This document shows, piece after piece, positions 29,070 to 39,600 of a stretch of DNA of 64,000 nt. The DNA lies in assembly GCF_019511375.1 (NCBI RefSeq), contig NZ_JAEUAO010000008.1, forward strand, positions 1 through 64,000, in the 5' to 3' direction. The position numbers and the translations under genes are program-made. The stretch comes from Rhizobium herbae. Its GTDB lineage: Bacteria; Pseudomonadota; Alphaproteobacteria; Rhizobiales; Rhizobiaceae. The notes under the pieces are model-generated. The model was not told the DNA's origin. It did no database searches and was given only the letters and a program-made list of their open reading frames with translations. Within the stretch, counting starts at the first letter, position 1, and each line of letters opens with the position of its first letter.

Positions 29070-30551
29070 ATGAACCAATTGATCGTCAATCCGATGACCC
29101 TGTCAGCACCCGGCGAATCGACAGCCAAAAAAGCGAACCGACCGGTGATCGCCATCATTGGCGGCGGCGTCTCCGGCGCGGCCACGGCGTTCCATCTCGC
29201 GCAGGCGGACGGCGGCCCTGCGCCGGAAATCATCGTCTTTGAGCCGCGCGACGGCCTCGGCAGGGGCCTCGCCTATGACACGGCCGAACCCGCCCACCGC
29301 ATCAACGTCCCCGCCGCACGCATGAGCCTTCTCACCGACGAGCCGGATCATTTCCTGCGTTGGATCGATTCCCATTCGGCAACCGCGGGTGATGCCGATG
29401 CCCTGCGGCCGGACGGCAATCTCTTTCCGCGGCGAAGCGTATTCGGCAACTATATCAATGCCATGCTGCAGCCGTTCATCGCCGATGGCGCCGTCCGGCA
29501 TCGTCGCGCAGCCGTTGCACGTCTGCTGCGCGACGGTCAGCGCTGGTGTCTCGTCGATGAGGGCGGCGGCGAGACCCTGGCCGATATCGTCGTCATCGCC
29601 ACCAGCCATCCACCACCGGTGGCGCCGGGGGGACTTCAGACGCTGCTGAAGGGCCATCCGCGTTTCGTGCCGGACCCGACGAAAGCAGGCGCGCTCGACG
29701 CCATCCGCTCGTCCGACCGGGTCCTTGTCATCGGCAACGGCCTGACCTCTGCCGATGTGATTGCGTCGCTGGCACTCAAGGGGCACACCGGCGCGATCAC
29801 CGCGATCTCCCGCCGCGGCCTGCGGTCGCGGGGACATGCGCCCTTTCCGCAAGATCCCACCGGTGATTTCCTGACCGATCCAGCCTTCACGGCCCGTGCC
29901 CTGCTGAAGAACGTCCGCAACGCCATTCGTGAGGCAACGGCAACTGGTCTCACCTGGCACGGCGTCATCGACCAGGTACGGGCGCAGGGCCAAGCGGTCT
30001 GGCAGATCCTGCCGATCGCGGAACGGCGGCGCATCGTCCGGCACCTGCGGCCCTATTGGGATGTCCACCGCTTCCGTGTGGCGCCACAGGTGGAAGCGGC
30101 ACTGGACCAGGCGATCGCCGAGGGCCGCCTTGAAATCCTTGCCGGGTCGATCGCAGGCACCAGTGTCGAGAATGAGGCGATCCGTTGTGCGCTGCGCCTC
30201 CGCCGCCACGGGGAGACTGTGGAGCGGACCTATGACGCCGTCGTGGTGACCACCGGACCCGGACATGGCGGCATCCTCGCCAGCCAGCCTTTTCTCGCGG
30301 AACTGGCGCAGAGCGGCTATCTCGAACTCGACCCGACCGGCCTTGGGCTTGCCTGTACCCGCAATTCCGAAGCCATCGGCCCGGCCGTCGGCGTGACGCC
30401 GTCGCTGCTGATTGCCGGTCCGCTGGCGCGCGGTACCTTCGGCGAACTCATGGGCTTGCCGCAGGTGACGGAACATGCGGCCTTCGTCGCTTCCGTCATT
30501 GCAGAGCGCCTGCAGGCGACGGTGCTTGAACCGGCAGAAAACCCCCGTTAA
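29070..30551 (+). CDS. FAD/NAD(P)-binding protein
   Basis: The 493 residues open with a flavin-binding Rossmann motif (VIAIIGGGVSGAATAFHLAQ, about 26-45). The GRGLAYDTAEPAHRINVPAARM segment (about 64-85) is typical of the NAD_binding_9 group of FAD proteins. A second nucleotide-binding turn is VLVIGNGLTSADVIASLAL (about 218-236). It is cytoplasmic with no membrane segments. Members are poorly characterised oxidoreductases, some tied to sulfur or amino-acid chemistry. No neighbour suggests its substrate. The start ATG is followed by a plausible in-frame alternative at 29094. Confidence 0.8.
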   Translation: MNQLIVNPMTLSAPGESTAKKANRPVIAIIGGGVSGAATAFHLAQADGGPAPEIIVFEPRDGLGRGLAYDTAEPAHRINVPAARMSLLTDEPDHFLRWIDSHSATAGDADALRPDGNLFPRRSVFGNYINAMLQPFIADGAVRHRRAAVARLLRDGQRWCLVDEGGGETLADIVVIATSHPPPVAPGGLQTLLKGHPRFVPDPTKAGALDAIRSSDRVLVIGNGLTSADVIASLALKGHTGAITAISRRGLRSRGHAPFPQDPTGDFLTDPAFTARALLKNVRNAIREATATGLTWHGVIDQVRAQGQAVWQILPIAERRRIVRHLRPYWDVHRFRVAPQVEAALDQAIAEGRLEILAGSIAGTSVENEAIRCALRLRRHGETVERTYDAVVVTTGPGHGGILASQPFLAELAQSGYLELDPTGLGLACTRNSEAIGPAVGVTPSLLIAGPLARGTFGELMGLPQVTEHAAFVASVIAERLQATVLEPAENPR

Positions 30552-30664
30552 GCGGCCCGCGGCCAGGACCGAACCTGTTCCAGAAAAGTGCGAGAGGGTT
30601 TTCCGTCCGGAATGCGCGAAAACAATGATGGAGAGTCTTTGAAGCGGGGAACAGCGAAACCGCG

Positions 30665-31087
30665 CTATGAGTGGCGCTGGGCAAGCTGCAAGGCGGTGCT
30701 TGAATCGGGTTTCGCAAGCACCAGTCTGGTGCCCTCCGTCCTCCAGGAAAGCCCGCTCTTCAGCGCATCGAGGAACTTCCGTTCCTGGTCCATCACCGCC
30801 GGAACGCACGTCCTGCGCGTGGTGGCGGCAGGGCCGAAGATGATCTCGTCGGTCTTCAGGTTGAATGTGCCGGTGTAGTGATTGCAGCCGGCAAAACCGG
30901 AATAGGTGCCGTCATCGTTGATCTCGAGCGTCGTCTGCAGGTCGTCGATCACGCCGCCGCCGCCGATATCCTCAGCAAGCCATGTCCCGACGAGTTCGGC
31001 CGGCACGGATTTGGCAACGAGGGTCGATACCGAGGCGGTATCGAGCAGCACGCAGGAGCAGGAGAGGAACAGCGCAAGTTTCAACAT
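30665..31087 (-). CDS. META-domain (HslJ-like) exported protein
   Basis: The 140-residue product begins with a signal-like hydrophobic segment (MLKLALFLSCSCVLLDTASV) and then a single META domain: ELVGTWLAEDI, LEINDDGTYSGFAGCNHYTGTF, and ATTRRTCVPAVMDQERKFLDAL with the conserved Cys pair. Such domains occur in heat-inducible HslJ and in outer-membrane or periplasmic proteins of unclear role. The Cys cluster in the signal region makes a lipoprotein possible. I start at 31087 since upstream in-frame sequence is basic and non-homologous. It lies tail to tail with the FAD-binding gene. Confidence 0.75.
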   Translation of the reverse strand: MLKLALFLSCSCVLLDTASVSTLVAKSVPAELVGTWLAEDIGGGGVIDDLQTTLEINDDGTYSGFAGCNHYTGTFNLKTDEIIFGPAATTRRTCVPAVMDQERKFLDALKSGLSWRTEGTRLVLAKPDSSTALQLAQRHS

Positions 31088-31239
31088 GTGGGATCCCGCC
31101 GTTCCGAATTGACACCGTTTGCCGCGAATCGCGCGGACCGCGACCATATCGCATCGTCCGGTTTTCAGACTACACTTGTTGACGGCCGCGTTCACCTGTA
31201 GAGCCTAGCATGAAACAAGAAAAACAACGGGACTTGGCC

Positions 31240-32445
31240 ATGACCTCCGGCGCACCTCAAAAACGCCGCTTGACCATACTGGGCTCTACAGGCTCGATCG
31301 GCACCAATACGCTCGACGTCATTGACCAACTCGGCGGCCGTGACGCGTTCGAGATTGCCGCCGTGACCGGCAATGGCAACATCGACCTGCTCGCCGAGCA
31401 GGCCAAGGCAACAGGTGCGGAACTCGCCGTGACTGCCAGCGAGCGGCACTACGAAAGCCTGAAATCGGCCCTGGCGGGCACCGGTATCGAAGTCGCCGCC
31501 GGCCGCAGCGGCCTGATCGAGGCCGCTGAGCGCGACGCCGATTGGGTGATGGCCGCCATCGTCGGGACCGCCGGCCTTGCCCCGACGCTCGCAGCCGCCG
31601 AGCGCGGTGCCGATATCGCGCTCGCCAACAAGGAATGCCTGGTCTCCGCCGGCGATCTCTTCGTGCGCGCGGTTGCCGAAGGCGGTGGACGGCTGATCCC
31701 GGTCGACAGCGAACATAGCGCGATCTTCCAGTCGCTGGAGGACGATCAGCGCCACGCCGTCGAACGGATCGTGCTCACCGCGTCCGGCGGTCCCTTCCGC
31801 ACTTGGTCGCGCGAGCAGATGGCCGGCGTGACGGCGGAGATCGCCCGCGCCCATCCGAACTGGTCGATGGGCCTGAAGATATCGATCGGCAGCGCCTCGA
31901 TGTTCAACAAGGCGCTGGAGATGATCGAGGCGAAGCATCTCTTCGATGTGGCGCCAAGCCAGATCGAAGTGATCGTCCACCCGCAATCGATCATCCATTC
32001 GATGGTCGGCTACACCGATGGCTCCGTGATCGCCCAGCTGGGCTGTCCCGACATGCGCACCGCAATCGGCTATGCGCTCACCTATCCGATGCGGACGAAA
32101 CTTGATGTCGATCGGCTGGACTTCGCCAAGCTCGCAAGGCTGGATTTCGAGGCGCCGGACGAAGTCCGCTTCCCGGCGCTGCGTCTTGCCCGCACGGCAA
32201 TGGAGCGCGGCGGCCTGCAGGGCGCAGTCATGAATGCGGCCGAAGAGGTCGCCTTCGATGCCTTTGTTTCAGGCCGTATCGGTTTCCTCGACATGGCTGA
32301 CATCGCCGAGGCGATCATGGACCGCATGACGGCAGTGGCCCCGGCCGTCTCCATGGATGACGTTTTCGCCGCCGACAGCGAAGCCCGCACCCGTGCCGCC
32401 GAAGCGATCGCCGCAAAAGAAAGGGCCGCCGGAGCGGCGGCCTGA
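31240..32445 (+). CDS. dxr: 1-deoxy-D-xylulose 5-phosphate reductoisomerase
   Basis: Dxr converts DXP to 2-C-methylerythritol 4-phosphate, the committed step of the non-mevalonate isoprenoid pathway. The enzyme has the NADPH motif GSTGSIG near the N-terminus, ALANKECLVSAG, the metal/substrate site VDSEHSA, TASGGPFR, and SIGSASMFNKALEMIEAK with VHPQSIIHSMV. I place the start at 31240, giving about 401 residues with the usual short leader before LTILGSTG. An ATG at 31210 would add ten residues; ribosome sites are weak for both. It converges on hemA with only 26 bases between stops. Confidence 0.95.
   Translation: MTSGAPQKRRLTILGSTGSIGTNTLDVIDQLGGRDAFEIAAVTGNGNIDLLAEQAKATGAELAVTASERHYESLKSALAGTGIEVAAGRSGLIEAAERDADWVMAAIVGTAGLAPTLAAAERGADIALANKECLVSAGDLFVRAVAEGGGRLIPVDSEHSAIFQSLEDDQRHAVERIVLTASGGPFRTWSREQMAGVTAEIARAHPNWSMGLKISIGSASMFNKALEMIEAKHLFDVAPSQIEVIVHPQSIIHSMVGYTDGSVIAQLGCPDMRTAIGYALTYPMRTKLDVDRLDFAKLARLDFEAPDEVRFPALRLARTAMERGGLQGAVMNAAEEVAFDAFVSGRIGFLDMADIAEAIMDRMTAVAPAVSMDDVFAADSEARTRAAEAIAAKERAAGAAA
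32411..32442 (-). terminator. Terminator of hemA located inside the dxr 3' end
   Basis: GGCCGCC (32424-32430) pairs with GGCGGCC (32436-32442). On the minus strand the stem is followed by TTTCTTTT, making a good intrinsic terminator for hemA within the last codons of convergent dxr. On the plus strand the tail is weaker (tgattcaattt). Confidence 0.65.
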
Positions 32446-32471
32446 TTCAATTTCAATAGGTTAGCAATACC

Positions 32472-33689
32472 TTACGCAACAGCCCTCGCCAGCGCGCAGC
32501 GCGACCACAGCTGGTGCAGCGCGCCGACCAGGTGGTCGATGTCGGCGTCCGAATGCAGCGGCGTCGGCGTGATGCGCAGCCGCTCGGTCCTCTTCGGCAC
32601 CGTCGGATAGTTGATCGGCTGGACATAGATGCCGCAATTGTCGAGCAAGAGATCGGAAATCCACTTGCACTTGGCCGCATCTCCGACGATCACCGGCACG
32701 ATGTGGCTCGGATTGGCCATGTGCGGAATGCCGTTCTTGTCGAGCAGGTTGCGCAGGCGGCGAACCCGTTCCTGATGGGCGAAGCGTTCGATCTGGCTTT
32801 CCTTGAGGTGCCGGATCGAGGCGACCGCGCCGGCGGCGAGCGCCGGCGGCAGCGCCGTCGTGAAGATGAAGCCGGAGGCAAACGAGCGGATGAAATCGCA
32901 CAGCGCCGCCGATGCGGCGATATAGCCGCCCATGACGCCGAAGGCCTTGCCCAGCGTGCCTTCGATTACCGTCAGGCGATGCATCAGACCTTCGCGCTCG
33001 GCAATACCGCCGCCTCGGGGACCGTACATGCCGACGGCATGAACCTCGTCGAGATAGGTCATCGCGCCGTATTTGTCGGCGAGATCGCAGATCTCCTTGA
33101 TCGGCGAAATGTCGCCATCCATCGAGTAGACCGATTCGAAGGCGATGATTTTGGGCGCGCGCGGATCGGCGGCCGCCAGCTTGGCCTCGAGGTCGGCAAC
33201 GGAATTGTGCTTGAAGATCACCCGCTCGCATTTGGAGTGGCGGATGCCCTCGATCATCGATGCGTGGTTGCCGGCGTCCGAAAAGACGATGACACCGGGG
33301 ATCTTCGAACAGAGCGTCCCGAGTGCCGCCCAGTTGGAGACGTAACCGGAGGTGAAGAGCAGTGCTGCTTCCTTGCCGTGCAGGTCGGCAAGCTCGCGCT
33401 CGAGAAGAACGTGGTAGTGGTTGGTGCCAGAAATATTCCGGGTGCCTCCCGCACCCGCGCCACACTGATCGATGGCGAGTTTCATCGCCTCGGTTACCTT
33501 GGGATGCTGGCCCATGCCGAGATAATCGTTGGAACACCAGACGGTGACGTCCTGCTTTTCGCCCTGGGCGTCATAGCGGGTCGCCTTGGGGAATTGCCCG
33601 CGCTGACGCTCCAGATCGGCGAACACGCGGTAGCGGCCTTCCTGATGCAGGCCGTCCAGTTCGCCTTTGAAGAAACTTTCGAAATCCAT
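32472..33689 (-). CDS. hemA: 5-aminolevulinate synthase
   Basis: ALAS condenses glycine and succinyl-CoA into 5-aminolevulinate, the first step of tetrapyrrole synthesis in alphaproteobacteria. The 405 residues start [14 protein letters not shown] as in rhizobial ALAS. They have [50 protein letters not shown] and the PLP lysine Lys248 in GTLGKAFG. I chose base 33689 because GGAG lies six bases upstream and the family begins there; the frame extends 36 bases further. An FNR/FixK-like box 146 bases upstream suggests oxygen-responsive expression. Confidence 0.97.
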   Translation of the reverse strand: MDFESFFKGELDGLHQEGRYRVFADLERQRGQFPKATRYDAQGEKQDVTVWCSNDYLGMGQHPKVTEAMKLAIDQCGAGAGGTRNISGTNHYHVLLERELADLHGKEAALLFTSGYVSNWAALGTLCSKIPGVIVFSDAGNHASMIEGIRHSKCERVIFKHNSVADLEAKLAAADPRAPKIIAFESVYSMDGDISPIKEICDLADKYGAMTYLDEVHAVGMYGPRGGGIAEREGLMHRLTVIEGTLGKAFGVMGGYIAASAALCDFIRSFASGFIFTTALPPALAAGAVASIRHLKESQIERFAHQERVRRLRNLLDKNGIPHMANPSHIVPVIVGDAAKCKWISDLLLDNCGIYVQPINYPTVPKRTERLRITPTPLHSDADIDHLVGALHQLWSRCALARAVA

Positions 33690-33834
33690 CATCGTCTCCA
33701 GAACCTTGCCGTCTTTTTGATCCAAAGACAGCCTGCGTCAATCCCCAAGCCTGGGATCGCCGCCGCCTGCGGCAAAAGGCCCCTAATTTTGAACAGTTCC
33801 AAACTATTCGTCATGGATTTCATTCCACTTAACC

Positions 33835-33848
33835 TTGATCTGAGTCAA
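33835..33848 (-). promoter_or_regulatory. FNR/FixK-type anaerobox upstream of hemA
   Basis: TTGATctgaGTCAA (plus strand) matches TTGAT-N4-ATCAA at nine of ten positions. Its centre is about 152 bases upstream of the hemA start. A promoter with this site at -41 would start transcription near 33800. Rhizobial hemA genes are known targets of FixK/FnrN-type regulators, so the site is plausible here. Confidence 0.6.
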
Positions 33849-34184
33849 GCCCGCGTGGAAAAGGACGAGCCACTGCCTCCTTATATTCTGTTTCAGCGAA
33901 ATCGGCCCTGATCGTCCGGAGCAATGGCCTCTTTTCCTAATGACAGTGGCGCCCGAAATTTCTCTGGCGCTGTCACGCCGGGAACAGCACCTTCAGCTTC
34001 CGTTCAGGTTGAATGGCATTTCTTGTAACAAGAGGATTTTGCAGGATATCTGTAGACTTTCGCAGGCATGCAATTATCTTCGAAGTTGCAAGTTCGACCG
34101 GAGGGGGACCTTTACCGTCCAACTTCCATTCCCGGGGAACGGACGGCGGAAAGGTCAGCTTTCCCGTCCAGATTGGAGAACCAA
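33849..34184. other. Intergenic region between hemA and the glycine-zipper lipoprotein
   Basis: I see no gene in this stretch. Short frames cross it on both strands, without ribosome binding sites or protein-like composition. It should hold the rightward promoter of the small lipoprotein; an AT-rich part at 34010-34100 is the likely place, but no confident -35/-10 pair stands out. Confidence 0.45.
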
Positions 34185-34439
34185 ATGAAAAAAGCCATTG
34201 CGCTTGTGTTGATTGCATTGTCGGTCGCAAGCTGCACACAGACTGAAAAGGGCGCCGGGATCGGTGCCGTTTCCGGCGCCATCATCGGCGGCGCGATCAC
34301 CGGCGACGTCCGTGGCGCCGCGGTCGGCGCGGCGATCGGCGGCGTTTCGGGCGCGGTCATCGGCCATGTCAGCGAACAGCCGGGTCAGTGCTATTATCGC
34401 GACCGCTACGGCCGCCGCTATATCGACGATTGCCCGTGA
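34185..34439 (+). CDS. Glycine-zipper outer-membrane lipoprotein
   Basis: The 84-residue precursor has a lipoprotein signal ending LSVASC (Cys17), then Gly-rich repeats (GIGAVSGAIIGGAITGDVRG, GAAIGGVSGAVIGHV) of the glycine-zipper type seen in SlyB/YMGG-like proteins, and a tyrosine- and arginine-rich tail (CYYRDRYGRRYIDDCP) with two late Cys that could pair. It is probably anchored in the outer membrane and may support envelope integrity or stress responses. GGAG sits before the ATG. A strong terminator follows, so it is a one-gene transcript. Confidence 0.8.
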   Translation: MKKAIALVLIALSVASCTQTEKGAGIGAVSGAIIGGAITGDVRGAAVGAAIGGVSGAVIGHVSEQPGQCYYRDRYGRRYIDDCP

Positions 34440-34516
34440 TATAACTCACAGGTTGCAGTCGGCAGGGGCAAAGACGTGGCGAGCGCCGTCTGCCCCGGTG
34501 ACGCGAAATACTGCCG

Positions 34517-34541
34517 GCCCCGGAGAAATCCGGGGCTTTTT
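34517..34541 (+). terminator. Rho-independent terminator after the lipoprotein gene
   Basis: GCCCCGG (34517-34523) and CCGGGGC (34530-34536) pair around AGAAAT and are followed directly by TTTTTG. It is a textbook intrinsic terminator 78 bases past the lipoprotein stop. Confidence 0.92.
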
Positions 34542-34709
34542 GTTTCCCGCACGTCACACTTGTCGCGGTATTTCCCACATTCCGGCGTTTTGGCTTCATC
34601 ACCGGAGCAATGCTGTGTAGGGTCATCGTTAATGAAGGGAAAACCTTGTCATGCAATTGTGCCCCTGCCATGAGGGCAGGCGGATGTTGAAAGTAGCCTG
34701 GAAAGCGGA

Positions 34710-36632
34710 ATGCGGAAACGGAAGCGTCTGCCGACTGTAAGTGTTGCGTACCGGAACGCTGGCACTGCTTTTGCCGTCGCGGCGCTGGCGGTTTGCGGAC
34801 CTTTGTCGGTTACCGACGCCCACGCTTTGAAGATCTTCGGCATGCGTTTCTTCGAAAGTGACGAGGAAAAGGTCGAGGTCATCGATCCCGTCAACTACAA
34901 CCTTACCTTGACGGAAGGCTCGGGCGACGAGGATCTCAAGGAAGCGCTGGAAAACAGTTCGCGCCTGTTCCAGGACAAGGACAAACCCGTTTCTGGCGAT
35001 CTCGGCCTCGTCATCAAGGCGCGCGACGATCGTGATCGCCTTCTCGCCGCCCTTTATGAGCAGGCCCGCTATGGCGGTACGGTCGACGTCAGGGTGAACG
35101 GCCAGGATATCGACACGCTGCCGCCCGATCCGGTGTTTCCGGACGGCGCTCCGGTTCCCGTCGAAATCACGGTGACCCCGGGCCCGGTTTTCACGCTCGG
35201 CAGCGTCGTGCTCAAGGGAGACGCCCTCGGTCGCAGACCGGAGGAATACCTCAAACCGGGCGCGCGGGCGGACTCCACCCTCATCATCAAGGCCGGCGAA
35301 AAGGTGGTCGAGGACTTGAAGGAAGAAGGTCGACCGCTCGCCCGGCTGACCGAACGCAGCGCCATTGCCGATCACAAGACGAACACCGTTGACGTGGTCA
35401 TCGCCGCGGAGGGTGGCCCGGTCGCGCCTGTCGGCACTGTGACCGTGACCGGCACCAAGACGGTCGACCCCGCCTTCGTCGCCAGCTACTCGCGCCTCAA
35501 CGGCGGCAAGCCCTATTCGCCGGAAAACCTGCGCAAGGCATCCGAGCGGCTGCGCCAGCTCGGCGTGTTTTCGAGCATCACCATCAAGGAAGCGAACGAA
35601 CTGGCGCCGGATGGCACCATCCCGATGACCATCGAGGTCTCCGAAGGCAAACACCGCTATTTCGGCGCCGGTGCGCAATATTCGACCACGGACGGTTTCG
35701 GCATCCAGGGCTACTGGGGTCACCGCAACCTCTTCGGCCGGGCCGAATCGTTGCGCGTCGAAGGTTCCGTCAACCGCATCGGTGAGACGACCGATGTCGG
35801 CAGCCTCGACTACTCGGCCGGCCTGCTTTTTGCCAAGCCCGGCGCTTTCGGCCCCGCTTCCACCTTCAACGCCAGCCTGAAGGCGCAGCTTCTCGACCCG
35901 GATGCCTATAGCGCGACAATCTTCACCGGAGCAGCCGGCGCGACCTTCGAGCTGTCCGATACCGACACGATTTCCGGCGGCGCAGAACTGAGCTGGGCCG
36001 ATATCGACGACGCCTTCGGCTCCAACGAATATCTGACGGCGGCGATCCCGATCGAATATGTCCGCGACACCCGAGACGACAAGCTGAACCCGACAGCAGG
36101 CTACCGCGCCTCGATCAGCGCCAAGCCGAGTTACGAGATCAACGGCCAGGCCTTCTTCAGTTCGTTCGAAGGCTCGGCCTCCACTTATCTGGGGCTTGGC
36201 GCAGAAAACCGCTTCGTGCTGGCCGGCAAGCTCGGCGCCGGCATCCTCGCCGGTGGCGACGGCCTCGCCTCCATTCCGGCCCACCGGCGCTTCTATCTCG
36301 GCGGCGGCGGCACGGTGCGCGGCTATTCCTACCAAGAGATCAGCCCGCGCAACGACGATGACGAAATCCTTGGCGGACGCTCCTATGTCAATGCGTCGGT
36401 GGAGGCTCGTATCAACATCACTGAAAAGATCGGCATCGTTCCTTTCGTCGATGCGGGGACCGTATCGGCCAAAACCGCGCCGGATTTTTCTGATATCCGT
36501 GCCGGTGCCGGTATCGGCCTGCGTTATGCAACGCCATTCGGGCCGATCCGGCTGGATTTCGCGGTACCGCTGAATGCCTATCCGGACGGCACCAAATACG
36601 GGATCTATGCCGGGATCGGGCAATCCTTCTGA
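34710..36632 (+). CDS. tamA: TamA outer-membrane assembly factor (Omp85 family)
   Basis: The 640-residue protein has a signal-like N-terminus (cleavage probably near DAHA-LK, about 38), POTRA domains over about 60-330 (VTVTGTKTVDPAFVASYSRLNGGKPYS is typical of the last), and a C-terminal 16-strand beta-barrel with the Omp85 lid-loop motif VRGYSYQEISP and GIGLRYATPFGPIRLDFAVPL, ending in aromatic F. With TamB it moves proteins or lipids between the inner and outer membranes. tamB begins 64 bases later. Confidence 0.95.
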   Translation: MRKRKRLPTVSVAYRNAGTAFAVAALAVCGPLSVTDAHALKIFGMRFFESDEEKVEVIDPVNYNLTLTEGSGDEDLKEALENSSRLFQDKDKPVSGDLGLVIKARDDRDRLLAALYEQARYGGTVDVRVNGQDIDTLPPDPVFPDGAPVPVEITVTPGPVFTLGSVVLKGDALGRRPEEYLKPGARADSTLIIKAGEKVVEDLKEEGRPLARLTERSAIADHKTNTVDVVIAAEGGPVAPVGTVTVTGTKTVDPAFVASYSRLNGGKPYSPENLRKASERLRQLGVFSSITIKEANELAPDGTIPMTIEVSEGKHRYFGAGAQYSTTDGFGIQGYWGHRNLFGRAESLRVEGSVNRIGETTDVGSLDYSAGLLFAKPGAFGPASTFNASLKAQLLDPDAYSATIFTGAAGATFELSDTDTISGGAELSWADIDDAFGSNEYLTAAIPIEYVRDTRDDKLNPTAGYRASISAKPSYEINGQAFFSSFEGSASTYLGLGAENRFVLAGKLGAGILAGGDGLASIPAHRRFYLGGGGTVRGYSYQEISPRNDDDEILGGRSYVNASVEARINITEKIGIVPFVDAGTVSAKTAPDFSDIRAGAGIGLRYATPFGPIRLDFAVPLNAYPDGTKYGIYAGIGQSF

Positions 36633-36696
36633 TTGCCGAAGGACGGGCCGGAGAGAAGTAATTTCACCGCGACGCAACTTGGACTATGGATAAACC

Positions 36697-39600
36697 ATGA
36701 ATCGTTTCCTCCGTTTCCTGAAAGCCGCGGCGCGCTGGTTCCTCTATTGCCTCGGTCTCATCCTTGTTGCCGCCGTGCTGTTCCTCGTCTTTGCCGGCTT
36801 TACCGCGCCGGGCGCGCGCATGGTCGCCGCAATGATCGAGAAATACGCCTCGACGCCGGACCAGATCGTCCGCATCAACGATCCGAGCGCGCTGCTCACC
36901 GGAGACTTCGCTGCGTCCAGCATCACGCTGTTCGACAGCAAGGGCGTCTATGCGGAAATCCGCGAAGTCGCCATCGACTGGTCGCCGACAGCACTTTTTG
37001 CCAAACGCTTCGAAGCGACGAAGCTTTCCGCCGGTTCCGTACGCCTCGAACGGCTGCCTGTCCCCTCACAGGAAACCCGCGAGGTCCGCGAAACATTCGC
37101 CTTGCCTCTCGATGTCAAAATCGATGCCTTCAACCTCAAGGAAGTGGTCATCGGCAAGGAGATCGCCGGCGTCGACCAGTTCCTGAGCGCTCAAGGCAAG
37201 CTGAACGCCACCAATGCCAGCATCGCTACCGCCCTTGCCGTCGCGCAGCGGGACCGGCCCGATGCCAAGGCCATCGCCGATATCGTCTTCAATCCGGCCG
37301 GCAACGAGTTGCGACTGGAAACGACGATCGAGGAGCCGAAGGGCGGTCTGCTCGCCAAGGCCATGCGCCTGCCCGGCGAACCGGCGATCAGCGTCAACGT
37401 CACCGGCCAGGGCCCGCTTTCAAACTGGAGCGGCACGGCAACAGCCGCACTCGACGGCAAAGGCGTGCTGAAGCTCGGCGGCCAGCACACGCTGGCGGCC
37501 GACGGCTTCCGCACCGTGTCGCTCAAGGGCGGCGGCACGTTCGACGATCTTCTGCCGGCCGCCTTCAGGCCTTTGTTCGAAGGCACCACCGACATCGACC
37601 TTTCCGCGGCGATCGACGGCAAGACCGTTCGCATCCAGACGGGCAAAGTCGCCACCGGCGCGCTGACGCTGTCGGCATCCGGCACCTACAGCACGACGGG
37701 CCAGAACGACCTCAAGGCGAGCCTCACCGGCAAGAACGGTCCGATCGATTTCCGCCTGCCTCTGGAAAAAGGCGAGGCCCGGCTCGCGATCGACACGGCG
37801 AGCGTCTCGCTGATCGGCGATGCACAGACCGCCGTGCTCGACATTGGCGCCGCGATCGGCAAGGCGACGTTGCCTGAGGGTGAGATCGAGGCGATCAAGC
37901 TGCACGCCTATAGCGACGCCTTCAACCTGTCGACCCGCACCGGCCCGCTCAAGACCACGATAGAAACCGGTGCTACCCGCTTTGCCAGCGCCGATATCGA
38001 CCGTGTGATCAAGGGACCGGTCAAGATCGACGGCACGCTATCGCTGACGCCGGAGACGGTATCGTTCGATCCGGTCACCATCGAAAGCGCCAGCATCGGC
38101 GGCACGCTGACCGGCTCCTACACGATCGCCGAAAACACCGTCGCGACGGGCTTCAAGCTCTTCGCCTTGCCGGCCGTCCTGCCACCGGCGCTGGCCGCGA
38201 AATTCGACACGACGATCGCCATCGCCGGCAATCTCGCAACCGGCGCCAATGGCAGCGTCAAGGTGAGTGACCTCACCATCAAGTCCGGGACCGTCGACGT
38301 CGCCGGTTCGGCGGCATTCGAAACCGATACGCTCACGGCCGCAATCACCGGCACCGTGCCGGAAATCGGCAAGTTGCTCGCCGATGCCAAGGGCTCTGCC
38401 GCCTTCAGCGCCGACCTGACCGGGCCGCTCGATGCGCTGGCCGTCAAGGCCAAGGTCACGTCGAGCGAAACGACGCTTGCCGGCCGCGTCCTGAACGACC
38501 TTGCCGTGAATGCCGATGCGGTCATCGGCCGCGACGGCCCGACGGGAGCCGTCACCGCCAGCGGCACCCTCAACGGACAGGCGATCAGCGCCAAGGCTGA
38601 GATCGCAACGGCAAAGGGCACCACCGGCATTCCGTCGATCGAAGCCGTGATCGGCTCGAACACCGTGAAGGGTTCGTTCGACCTGACAAAGGAATTCGAG
38701 CCGAACGGCTCGCTCACCTTCAATTTCCCGGATGTCGGGCTGCTGGCCGCAGTGGCCGGGCAGACCGCGTCCGGCGACCTCGCCGGCTCCGCCAGCATCA
38801 CGACGCAAAACGGCGTCACCTCGGTTGCCGTTAAAGCCGGCGGTTCCGGCATCACGCGCGGCGATCTGGTGATCATCAAGCCGGCTGCCGACATCACCAT
38901 TGCCGATCTCAAGGCGCTGGCGATCAAGGGAGCCGTAACGGTCGAGGAAGTGAAGCAGGGCGCCAACCTGCTCACTGGCCTCAAGCTCGGCTTCGAGCAG
39001 CAGGACAAAACGACGAATTTCGCTCTCGCCGGGACCTATGACGCCGCCCCGCTCAGCGCCCGCGGTGATCTGCAGAGCGCGGCCGGCCGCACGACGATCA
39101 GGCTGCAATCCTTCGCGGCAGCACCAAGGAAAATCCCGCTGGAGCTCGCCAACCCCACGACCATCGTGATCGAGAACGGCGCGGTCAACCTGCGGCAACT
39201 GGCGATCAATGCCTATGGTGGCACCGTCACCCTCACCGGCAGTGCCGGCGAAAAGCTCGCCTTGACGGCGGACCTTGCCGGTATCGACACCCGCCTGCCG
39301 CTTAAGGCCGGCGAGGCGCATATCGTCCTTGATACGGCCACCGCATCGATCAACGGCGACATGCAGGCTGCCGTCCTCGATGTTGCGGGCAACATCGCAG
39401 AAGTGGCGCTGCCGCAAGGACGCTTCGACGCCATCAAGTTTGCGGCACATAGCGATCGCTTCAACCTCACCAGCCGTGCCGGCCCGGTTGCGGCGACGAT
39501 CGAGGCCGGCGCGACGCAACTGACCAATGCCGACCTCGACCGGTTGGTCAAAGGCCCGATCAGGGTGGCAACGACGCTCGACGTAACGCCCGAAGCCGTC

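Noticed and set aside
36633..37877. A 414-codon frame overlapping the start of tamB
   Set aside because: Out of frame with tamB, Arg/Pro-rich, and typical of a high-GC shadow.
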